From Ceratorhiza oryzae-sativae (taxonomy: Eukaryota > Basidiomycota > Agaricomycetes > Cantharellales > Ceratobasidiaceae), in contig JARWMV010000239.1 of the NCBI GenBank assembly GCA_030998015.1, positions 1,302,001 to 1,366,000 of the forward strand: a stretch of 64,000 nucleotides of DNA, read 5' to 3'. How positions within the stretch are numbered: position 1 is the first letter of the stretch; each line of letters starts with the position of its first letter. The notes below the pieces were generated by a model. That model saw nothing but the letters and a program-made list of their open reading frames with translations. It searched no databases and was not told where the DNA came from. The position numbers and the translations under genes are program-made. Positions 21,114 through 30,894 of this stretch are shown here, in pieces.

Positions 21114-23033
21114 CTATATCATTTCGTTTTCAACTACCTCTACGCCCTTTGTCGACGGATCTTGAGGGTCGTCAGTTGGTGGGGTAGTTGGGGCTCTCGA
21201 CGCACTAGTCCACCCAATCCAGCATTTTCGTGCCACGTTAGGACCACGAATTAGTAGGAGCGCAAGCTGAAGCCCATGAAAGCCAAGTGCAAGTGCACCA
21301 CTGGCTCGCCATCCGTGCTGTAGGTAAATTCGAGTCCCAACGGATGTTCCCATGACCTGCCCCTGTAACATACTCGCTGAGCGTGTGAGCTTCAAATCGC
21401 TAGGATAAACATACAAGGAAGATCTAGCAAGTGGAATGTTGGCGTGAGGTTTATTGGATGCTGTCAGAAGGGCGTCACTCACAGAAATCACAAAGACAGC
21501 GTTCATCCGGGCACGCGCCAGCGGCTCAATTCTGCAGCCAGTGAGCAAAGTGCATAGTGTTCTTGTAAATCAATGGAACTTACGCATATATCCGGCTGGA
21601 GTTGGAAACTTGATTCATCTGGGAGCCAACATCCAACCCTATGGAGGAGTAATAGTCAAACATCAAATGCGCCAAGCCAACAGTAGTACACACCAAAACA
21701 GACGATCAAAACAGCAGCTATGTGCAAGCCAGCTGCTCCGGTAAAGATAGACTGGAATACAAGCCCAATAGCGATTGAAATGCCGGTTGTCGTCCAGCCG
21801 CTGAGTTTATCCACAAATCGACCAACCAGAGGCGCTGTCAATACACCCAGCGCACCAACGAGCCCAAACAGTCCAATTTGAAGGCTGTAGAAACAACTGT
21901 CAATGTGAAGTCGTGCGTAATCCTCCAGAAAATCACCTACGTAGAAAAGTGATATGGTGCATCGGTCAAAAGAAATGTAAGGTTGACCCAAAAGTTGACA
22001 AATATTGCTGAAGAGAGTAGACCAATTAAGCAGCACTGGATCAGTGTCGGTTCGGTTACTGCATAGCGGGCCATGGTGTATAGTATCCCAAAATACGATA
22101 GCCCGGTCTTCTTTGCGGGATAATCTGGGACAACCATCCACATTGCGAGGACATTCGCAAATTGGAGTCCGCAAGACATCCAGTAAATCACTCTCCAACT
22201 CGCGAACTCGGCGATGATCCCGGATAGTACACGGGCGAACAGTATCCCGAGGAGAAGCCCTGAGAGCACGATAGAAATCGCGGAAGCACGGCGCTCAGGA
22301 GGTGCCAGATCGGCAGCCAGAGGTAACATGATCTGGGGAACGACGGTGACAATTCCCATCAAGTAGGAAAGCCCACCAAAAATTTTGTTTGTGGGCGAGA
22401 GAGCGAGTCCTAAGGTGAGGGCGCCAATGAGACATCCCAGTAAGAGTAGGAGCTGCCGCCGCCGAACAAGATCCCCCAGTGGACTGATTAGTAGCAGTCC
22501 AGTTGCGTATCTAGAAGTATGGGTTTCTGATAGAACCATCTCGCTAAAATGACCTTGGGAATGAACTCACCCAGCTTGCGTCAGGGTAGGAATGATGGTT
22601 ACTTGCCATAAGAGACACCAAATGACTCGGACAATCGAACTACAGACACAAAATAAGTTGAAATACCCTCTAGGGGAGACTTGGCGTACCAAGAATGGGT
22701 TGGCAAAAGTATAAATTACCGACAGCTGTGTGGCAAGTGCCCGTGTAAAACAATTACAAACATTTCAAGTCGTGGTATACTTACTCAGCGTGCTAGCGAA
22801 TCCAAAGAAAATGTTGAGACTAACCCAAAATGAAACGGTTTATCCTCGTCGTACCGCAGGCGCGGGGTATCGGTATGAAGCCAAAGTCAAACTTTCTAAT
22901 GCGTTCTCTGGGTCCTGTAGCGTCCAAACCAGAGACTATGGTAGGGTCGGATTCCCTGGCTGGTGTAATAACCGTGAGCGAAATTAATGCGACAATGCAC
23001 AAAATGAGATGAATGATCCTTACAGTTTGACAT
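21114..23033 (-). CDS. MFS transporter (YnfM/AraJ-type drug or sugar efflux class)
   Basis: A 12-helix major facilitator. A model with ATG at 23033 gives exon 1 MSN, an intron ending ACACCAG, then SRESDPTIVSGLDATGPRER and FDFGFIPIP. Further exons give NIFFGFASTL, TVGNLYFCQPIL, TIIPTLTQAGYATGLLLISP and LGDLVRRRQLLLLLG (the helix 2-3 loop motif). They continue with VVPQIMLPLAADLAPPERRA, LSGIIAEFASWRVIYW, LTAPLVGRFVDKLSGWTT and GTSVGTRIYLQHGWRASGAL. The stop TAG is at 21114-21116. Between FIPIP and the block PRLRYDEDKPFHFGLV one base seems missing in the G run 22864-22867. A second one-base mismatch occurs near 22815-22820, before NIFFGF. These two breaks make the gene either a recent pseudogene or a victim of sequence error. 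Substrate not deducible. Confidence 0.8.
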
Positions 23034-23943
23034 CACTTTATACTTTCCGAAAGCTTCCTGAGAGGTGTTTTATTGAGGTGGACCAAAAACGAGGCAAGGT
23101 GCTAGCCCCTGCAACAAAAAGGTCAGACAGTGCCTCGCCACTTCATAACTCAAGGCGTTACGGGAAACGACTTTTTCGTCAGGCAAGCTAAGAAATAGAG
23201 GCCCAAAAATCCCCGAGTGCTGCCCCCACTATCAAGCTTGCCAATCTCGTATGAAACCTTGCGGTCAGTCAGTGGATCAAACGTTTGGGAACAAAAAAAT
23301 GACTTTATGCACACTCTCAGAGTCCGAGCGTCGATGTGGTTGGGAAGAACACGCCAGGAAGAAACTTCATGACTTCGCTTCGCTATAATTTTGGCAACCT
23401 CCACGCGGGTACGCTGACAAAACATGACTGGAGCGACCAACTACATTCTGATGGCTTTGATCAAGGTGCCGTCGGCACCATTTCCAATTCTTCCATCTTT
23501 GCCAGTTGGGTCGACATGTGAACGTCCAAGGAGCAATACATGATAGACCTTCCTGTCAATGCATCTGAAGAGTATTGTGGTGGCCAGACTTTACGTGTGG
23601 GATACCCACGAGGGATAAGCAGAAGTAACGAGTCCATAAGTCCTTTCGAGTCTTATTGACATTCAATCCAAAATTCTGTGGATCGCTCGAGCGGAAAGAG
23701 CCTCAACTTTCCGATGTTTGGTTATATACGAACGTCCTTACTGTACAGCAATGGGTAGACGAAATATCATTTAAAAGTACAAACAAACAAAGCGCGGACG
23801 GAACAGGACGCGCAAAATAACACAGCATAGGAGACATAGCATAGCAGTACAACAGCCCGAAGACAGATCTGAATAGGAATTCCAAAAAGCAAATCAGACC
23901 ATCCATTCGAGTTCCACAACATCAACAACCTCGCCTCGACTAT
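23034..23943. other. Intergenic region
   Basis: About 0.9 kb upstream of the MFS gene and downstream of the hypothetical gene. A minus-strand open frame at 23150-23440 (96 codons) has no recognisable domain and is not called. No repeat or RNA seen. Confidence 0.4.
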
Positions 23944-24859
23944 CTACAACCCTGCACAATCGCGCAAAACCGTTAAATCGCGACTTCCGTTCAACGAGTT
24001 GCGCGCCCGACGGTTGGCCTGCCTGGCTTTGCGCTGCTCCTCGGGTGTTGGCACCTTGACGATCTTGGGCGTCATTGCGTCTTCCATTTCATCCAATAGC
24101 GTCTTCTTGTTCGCCGGGCAATTCTCCTTGTTGTCTGGCTTGGGTGTCACGTTCTCCGTCTCAAGTTCCAACTCGAGCTCGACTTGGAACATGTCCAACA
24201 TGTCCGCATCTTGGATATCACATGCATTGGAATACACGAGCAATCGAGCGACTCGGCTCGCTGTTTCATCATGCTCGACTGGCTGGGGGCAGAAGTCGAA
24301 TTGGGGTGGAGTGCAACAAGGGGACTGGCCCACGGGTGGGGTAGGTGGGCGGACATAGTCTCTACTGATAATCGTGGCGCACAAGTGTTCAAGCACCTGG
24401 GTTTGTTCGGAGACATTGTCGTCTAGATCAAGAGAATTGTTTGGCTCGGGTGGGGAAAAAAGAGGGGAAAGTGGTGGGGTGGTGAGAACAAAGTGCCTAG
24501 ATTTGGTGGTGACATCGAGTAAACGCTTGTGCAAGTAATACAGTGCGCGTGTTGGATAACCGTCTGCGTTGAGGTGGAGCATTGGGCTCGCCCAATTGGA
24601 CGACACGGGACGGACAGGAGCAACAGAGATGGTATTTCGTGAATGGTAGGTGGGAGCGACCAAAGGTTCGATAGCTACGACACGGGAGGTATTTAGGTGC
24701 GGCTCGCTGCGAGTGGCACACATGTTTGACAGCGGAGGCGTCTATATGCGGTAAGGTCAGACGCCGGAACAGGGAAGAGCTCGGACTAGAACTCACAAGC
24801 TTAGTTGATTTGGGTTCAGAAGCCGGATGGAGGACAAGAGCAGTATCGACCTCTTCCAT
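23944..24859 (-). CDS. Hypothetical Pro/Ser/Thr-rich protein
   Basis: Not recognised. Two exons: ATG at 24857-24859 (MEEVDTALVLHPASEPKSTK, L), an intron of about 56 nt (donor GTGAGT, acceptor ATATAG), then TPPLSNMCATRSEPHL and a long frame to the stop at 23944. The protein is about 280 residues, mostly disordered, with a TPPLSPLFSPPE segment that could be a proline-directed kinase target. It has an acidic stretch (ELELELETENV), a KENxP-like turn (DNKENCPANKKT) and a basic, possibly helical end (EEQRKARQANRRARNS). The most ordered-looking part is ASPMLHLNADGYPTRALYYL. An in-frame ATG at 24898 would add 13 residues. The long frame and clean splice sites support a real gene; no function is proposed. 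Confidence 0.6.
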
Positions 24860-24917
24860 CGCCGTACTTATACACTTCAATCTTGACCTCGGCCTCACAA
24901 ATGGACTAGCGAAAGCC

Positions 24918-26508
24918 TCATAGGCCCATGCATCCTTGACGAATCACGTCACCAGTTGTGAGGCTGGCTTGTTTACAGGTCCAAGCGTCTGTATCTTCCT
25001 CACACAGCCTAGCCCCTCGGAGCAAGTTTGGTTTTGAATTCGACACGAATAGGGTATCGTCACATATTCTATTTCTACCAGCATAAAAAAGCTCCAGATA
25101 TAATTTCAATGAAGTGCATATACAGTTATGAATATTGAAAGCGACAGTGAGGAAAAACGTCACCTGAATCCAAGAGAGTGGGTGTAGCGAAAAAAATATA
25201 CTACCAATCGTCATCTGGGAAACTTGGAGCCGAGTCCCTCGCTCAGCGGAGCGTCGCGGCACAGTCATCACAGGACCGGGCGCAGGTTGAGTTCGGATCG
25301 TACGCTTGGGCCGGGCAGTAGATGGTTGGCGTGCACTCAGTGTATTTAGCTCGACCGGTTGTTCCGAGAGATCGGATGCGCTAGAGCCGGCTCGGGGAGT
25401 GAGAGCGCCATCTAGTGAGAGCCGTTGGATGGTTTCGGGAAGGGAAATTGAGGAGAATATGGATGAGAGTGTGCCAGTGCCTTTGGAGGGGGATGCGGAA
25501 AGCTGAGATCCGATAGGCGAGAAAAGTGGAGTGAGTGTAGATGATAATCCAGGCGAGAATAACAAAGGGGAGTTGGACGCGAACGGAGAGACTGACCCTC
25601 GCGGGATAGTTCCGGATTTTCGTGGGGACGTAGTCGGAGGCGGGAAGAACGAGAGCTCAGAGGCGGGAATGTGCTGGATGATAGGTGCGTCTGGGTCTGG
25701 GGTAGCCACAGGCTCAGATGATGAAGACGCCTCGGACGAGAGATCGACATTGCGTTCCTTGTTCGGCGTGTGGAGATCGATGAGGTTGGGAGTGGAGTGG
25801 TATTCGAGTTTGAGGTTGGGGGTGAGGGGAATGTATAGAACTGAACGGAGGTGGATTGAATCGGAAGCCCAGAGCTTGTTTGCCTTGCGGATGTCTGCGA
25901 GGGAGACGCCGTAGCGGAGGGCAACTCCGGCAAGCGAGTCCTTGGGTTGGATCTACGCAGAAATTACATTGAGCGAATCAGACGACCCAAATAGGAGAAC
26001 ATACCTTGTGCACAAGCATTTCCCTTGAACCTGGCGTTGGCACCCCCTCGCTCCTTTCCTGGCCTTCGTCCTCATCCTCTTCGACCCAGCCATCAGATAG
26101 CCCCCAGAGCGCGCCTTTGCCGTCTTTCGAGGACAACATCCTACGTAGACCCGGCCGTGTCTCTGCGGTGCTCGACGATGCCGAAGCTTGCAACGGATCA
26201 CCCTCTCCGCCGCCATTCAGCTTGGAATGCGACCGGGAGCGCGCACGCAAGCCGGTCCTTCCGTTTCCGGTGACCGTCGCCGACGTCGATGCCCTGGGCG
26301 TGTGCGAATCTCCCCACGGATCCATCACGCTCGCGTAGTTGTCTGAGCTGCCGAACCGTCGTCGGACGCTGGCGGTCCCAACCGAGCTGGCGTAGGTCGT
26401 ATCGGGTGCCAGCACATCGTACGTGGGGGCGGGTGACGAGTTGAGCTTGGTATAGGGCGCAACGTAGGTCGAGGATTTCGAGGGCGCAGTGGTGCTGCGG
26501 GCATGCAT
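24918..26508 (-). CDS. Intracellular LysM-domain protein
   Basis: A protein with one LysM domain and no signal peptide, resembling the LYSMD1/2-type cytosolic proteins rather than secreted chitin-binding effectors. Exon 1 starts at 26508 (MHARSTTAPSKSSTYVAPY): a Ser/Thr-rich, disordered N-terminus of about 165 residues with an acidic patch (DGWVEEDEDEGQE). The LysM spans the intron: EMLVHK in exon 1, then IQPKDSLAGVALRYGVSLAD, IRKANKLWASDSIHLRSVLY and IPL in exon 2. A Pro/Ser-rich tail of over 200 residues follows. The end is ambiguous: read straight through, the frame stops at 24918. If a 42-nt intron (donor GTAGTA after MTIG) is removed, it stops near 25126. Role unknown; family members are little studied. 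Confidence 0.75.
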
Positions 26509-26822
26509 CGAGGAGTACTAGTCGGGTGTTGCGCAACGACCCAGCTCCTTTACATGCTGAGGGTCGGCCGCGGGTTCGATGAGAATCTGGGGTCAGCGCT
26601 TACGTCTGTTTGGTTTAATCGTATTTGTCATTAAATTAAACAGATGTTGCAACGGCTCGCGTATAATAGGTGTAAATGCAAAGTGAAAAAAAAAAACAAG
26701 AAAGCAAAATGTGCAAGAAAGACGTCAAATGCAAGGAGAATCCTGTATGTGCGACAGCAAGTGGAATGGGTGACGGGTATCAACCGAAATTCCCGATGTT
26801 GACCAGAACTAGATCGAATAAA
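26509..26822. other. Intergenic region between KRE6 and the LysM gene
   Basis: About 310 bp holding the KRE6 3' end and the LysM gene promoter. It contains a near-inverted repeat GTTTAAT ... ATTAAAC (about 26612-26641) and an A run at about 26685-26695. Nothing coding. Confidence 0.45.
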
Positions 26823-29196
26823 TCATGTGCAGTTGTCTATGAGCCTGTTCTTGGGTATTACTTGACCGTAGTCGTCTACCCAGGTGGTCATGTCTGCGAA
26901 AGGCTCGTCAGTTCAAACTCATACCACAGCACGACAACAACTTACTCGGATTGGTATATGCCTCTATGAAGCTGTGCAAACGAGTTAATAGAGTCCGACA
27001 TGGAAAACATGCCAACTTACGTATTGATGTAATCGGCAGTTGGGAAGTCTGGCGGGTCGCAGCCAATGTTGTGCGCGTCCTTTGGCTGATATACTCGGAT
27101 CCAGTCGACGAGCATATAGTTGGGGAACACGAGATTATCCCAGTCGATCGCACCAAAGTTGGGCGAGATACCCAAGTTGACAATCTGTGAACAATCTCAG
27201 CTCCACTCTTCTATCCACCACGGGACGACAAACAAAAACACACCATGTACATGGGTTCCACAGGTACCGGTCGTCCACCGGTAAGCTCCACGCGCGGGTC
27301 GGGTCCCATTCCGGCACCTCGGACAGTCCACGAGGGCTTGTTGTCGTTGACCCAGGTAATGTAACCGTCATAGCCGGGCTTGTACTCGAATCCGTAGACA
27401 GCATAGCACCCGCCTCCGCCGGAATAGCATTCCTATTGCAAACGTTGGTTTCCATGAAGACAGAACCGCAAAAATGCACTCACTTGGTTCGTAATGGTCA
27501 AACCCGAAGTACTTTGCTGATACGCACCACCAACGTACTCGTTCAGCTGAGTGATACTGGTATTGTAGATCTGCAGATTCTCAGACGTGTTGTACCAGTG
27601 GCTTTAAAGCCGCCACATCAGCCACCATTCAATAACCTCAAACGAACACGACTCACTAGGCATAGTTGAACGGCGCCCACTGTCCAGACTGTGACACATG
27701 CCCCACGTAATTTCCGTCGACCTGGGCTTCGAACATATCGATTTCGGGAGCGGCCCGTCCAACAAAACTCCCGTCTGGTCGCGTCGGGCCCGGATGCGCT
27801 TCGCCCTTGCACGTGCACGCGCTCAGTCTTTGGCCAGGAAGGAAGGAGAGTTCGCCGTTTTTGCCCATGTCACCGTCCTTGTGAGCTCCAGGCGGTGTGG
27901 TTGCAGTGAAGATTGGTTGGCGAGGGTGCCGACGTCGCAGGTGTCCTAGAAGCAAGGTTAGCTTTTGGACTAGACCAGAACCGAATGACTTGCATAGGTG
28001 TAAGGCCATGTGCCGTCTAGCGATGCACCAAAACCTGCTCGCCGAGGTTACCCATCGCCCAAATAGCAGGCCAAAGGCCATAAGCCTTGGTACTACCCGG
28101 CAGCGACACATTTGCTGGAGGCATTGCATAAGTACCGCCATAGCAACATATAAACATCCAAACTTGCCTTCAAAATAGCCTCCAGTAAAACAGAATTTAT
28201 TCCAGGAAGACATCATGCCGCCCATGTAGTTTAGTCCGTGATACGGCGGGTTGGATTTGCTCAGCGTGACCTTTAAGCTTCCTCCGACAGTCGTGATCGC
28301 CGAGGGGTCATACCACTCGAGGTTGTTGGTACCCCAGTAGTGCAGGTCGGTCGCCTCCCAGAACGGGTCGTCGCCCGGGTAAAACGAACGACCTTCGGTG
28401 TTGAACTCGTCGCTAAACACAAGGTCCCATTCGGACCCGTCCTCGATTGCCTTGCGTGTATAAGCCTCTTTCGGAGTGTCCTTGTCGATGAGACCAAAGT
28501 TGCCTTCCATATCAGGAAACTGTGTACCCATGTTATCCCCACGATACCCCCCATGCTATAATTAACAAATCCACGCACCTGGCCGGTGGCATTCACGCCT
28601 CCAATATTAAACCCGCCGTTTGTCGTCGGCGGCTTGGTCAAAAAATAACTCAGCAGCGGGTAACCCGCGAATAACATGATCAGTCCGAGCGAGAGGATGG
28701 CGAGGCATCCGAGATTGAGAATACCACGACCGGTGAAAATGGATCCGCCTCGGTCGATGCGGTGGTCTCGACGCGGGTCTGGGTTGTGTAGCTCGTCGTC
28801 TGGTTCGCGTTCGTTTAGTGAGATGCTTGCGCCCCATTGCCGAGGATCAGGCGCTAGTGAGTACTATCGGAGCAACGACTTGAGTTTTCAACATGTAAAG
28901 AAAAGAGAAAACGACGTTGCTACCTTGTCGGAAAGCGTTGTGACGGAAGACTAGGAATAATACCATAAGCTCGCTTTCTTTTTCTTTTTTCTTGGTAAAA
29001 TTGGAACATACTCGAGAGCCAAGAAACGGTTTCCTGAGCGCGGCGTCTCGAGTCCACCGCTGTAGGGCGACGCGGGCGGGTGCATCATCGCCGGACTAGG
29101 CTTTTCGTTCGCCAACAAGTCTTGCGTCGACGCTGCGGGGGATGCATTGGCTGCGTACGGGTTCGTATTCGCGAACCGACCGGCTGGAGGAGGCAT
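26823..29196 (-). CDS. Beta-glucan synthesis-associated protein, KRE6/SKN1 family (GH16)
   Basis: A type II membrane protein of the secretory pathway needed for beta-1,6-glucan assembly in the cell wall. Start at 29196 (MPPPAGRFANTNPYAA). A small exon SSVTTLSDK and YSLAPDPRQWGASISLNERE lead to one membrane helix (ILNLGCLAILSLGLIMLFAG). The luminal GH16-like domain follows: WDLVFSDEFNTEGRSFYPGD, NLEWYDPSAITTVGGSLKVT, GLWPAIWAMGNLG, GASLDGTWPYTY and SFLPGQRLSACTC. Then come APEIDMFEAQ (the ExDxxE catalytic-type motif), GQWAPFNYA, ECYSGGGGCYAVYGFEYKPG, MIVNLGISPNF and LVDWIRVYQPK. The stop is TGA 26823-26825. Two adjacent introns use GC donors (28115-28167 and 27946-27993). Single bases appear to be missing at 28040-28043 (GNLG to RAGFGAS) and 27910-27914 (LANQ to FTATTPPGA). 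Confidence 0.93.
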
Positions 29197-30894
29197 CGTC
29201 GAGTCTCTCTACAGACGAGACAAGAGAGATAGGGGGAGAGAAAAAAAAAAAGGAGTGTGAGGGGGTGGTTCAACAAATGTCGAGCCGAAGAGGTAAAGAG
29301 AAAGATAGGCCAAGGCTCAGGTACAAGAAAAGGCGAATTTGTCGTTGATGCTTGTGCTTGTGTTCCGCATTTAGAATAGAACGTGCTGCCAAGGAGCCCT
29401 GAGCTTCATCGAATTGGTTTCATGATGTCAGACGCCGGTAAGAAATACATAATTTAATTGGTGCCGTTACGAAGGGAGGGCTCGTCGTGAGCGGGCGCGC
29501 AAGGCGAGCGTCTAGGAGAATCGATGTGAATATGCGTGACCGCAAGGTTTAGGATGTGTAGTGAATTGCATAGAGGCGTAAAGAAGTACAGCATTCATTA
29601 AGCTAGACGATCCGTTCACCACGTTGCGCATCTCGCTCTGCACTACGATCCATGTTGGTTGTTCGGTCCGGCGAGCCACCCGAGGAATCGCTGGGTGAGA
29701 TATGCCTAGTTTGGATACAGTGTGGTTTCGGGCTGTCCGATGGGCACACGCAGCACAATGATCGTCGGCCGGGTTCGTATAATATAACCATATGGATGAA
29801 TTTTCCGGGGAGAAGGACGGTGGACTGAGGCGTGGCGAGCAGGCGAGATGTGGGGTTTCCCAGCGAGTGGGCATCGCTGCGGGTAGTGGCATGGATGGCA
29901 AGGCTGGCGGCTACCCCACTGGTGCAAAGCACCCGCCAGAACGGGATGGGGTCGAAGTGTGGGGCGGGGAAGGGGGGTAGAGACAGGGGGCAGGCCAGGC
30001 TTCCGCATATGGGCAATATCACGCAGCGGTCGAGGTCTTGGTGCAGGGACGGCGGGGCCAAGGTCCCATGAGGTGCCATGTGCGGGTGCGCAAACGCTAA
30101 ATTCCTAGGGCTCGGCTTATCTCACTCGACAAAATGCCGGGCGATGGGAACGAGCGAGAACGGCGGGGGGCATTCTACGGCCTGGATAGGCATACGACAT
30201 CGATACGGGGTTGTGGTTTGAGTTTGGGGGTGGAGATTGAAAGACAATGAGCTTGATGCTGATGCAGCACTGGGCGGCGGCTGGAGACCAGACAGGGGCT
30301 GGCGAGGCCGCGCAACCTGGCGATAGGGTCGTCGGGACACCCGAGACGTGAACGAGGATAGCGGGCGGCGCCGACACATCGCACACACCGCAATCGGGTG
30401 TGAACCCATCGCGTCGTGCATGACGAGAGACGCGGACGAGACTGGACCCAGCGGAGCGGTACCCAGGGTCCGGTGTGAGACGCGGAGGTGGGTCCGTGCG
30501 TGGTGTGCGGTGGCTGGCGACCGGCGATGACGAGGGGGGCTGCGGGAGCGGCGGACACGCGGCCTGCGTGCTGGACGGGTGTGGGTGCGCGGGGAGCGGG
30601 CGATCGCCGAGGCACGTCCCGGTGGCTCGTGCGGGTCGCCTGGGCGGTGTGCAGCGAGTCATCGGCGCGCGCGCGGATAGGCCGGGGGCTAGTCATTGGA
30701 GCAACCGCGGCCGTCACTGGCGCTTGACTCGACGGAAAGCGCGGCCAAACAACCGCTCAGGGTCACCGCGATCTGTCACAGCCTCGTGCCAGCGACCGAG
30801 TACTTATTCCGCTCGCTGCTTGGTCGTTCGTCCCGTCCGCCTCTCCCGCCCCTCGTCCCCCGCCCGCCAGCATTCGCCCACCACACCGCTCCCA
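29197..30894. other. 1.7-kb divergent promoter region, KRE6 / BCS1-like
   Basis: The space between two divergent genes. The BCS1-proximal half (about 29800-30890) is GC-rich, with overlapping frames on both strands produced by composition. Immediately before the BCS1-like ATG lies a C-rich tract (30836-30894), a likely leader. No conserved coding pattern was found. Confidence 0.45.

Noticed and set aside
27656..28531. A single 291-codon minus-strand frame across KRE6.
   Set aside because: Its middle part reads through two GC-AG introns and out-of-phase exons; the family-consistent model uses separate exons.
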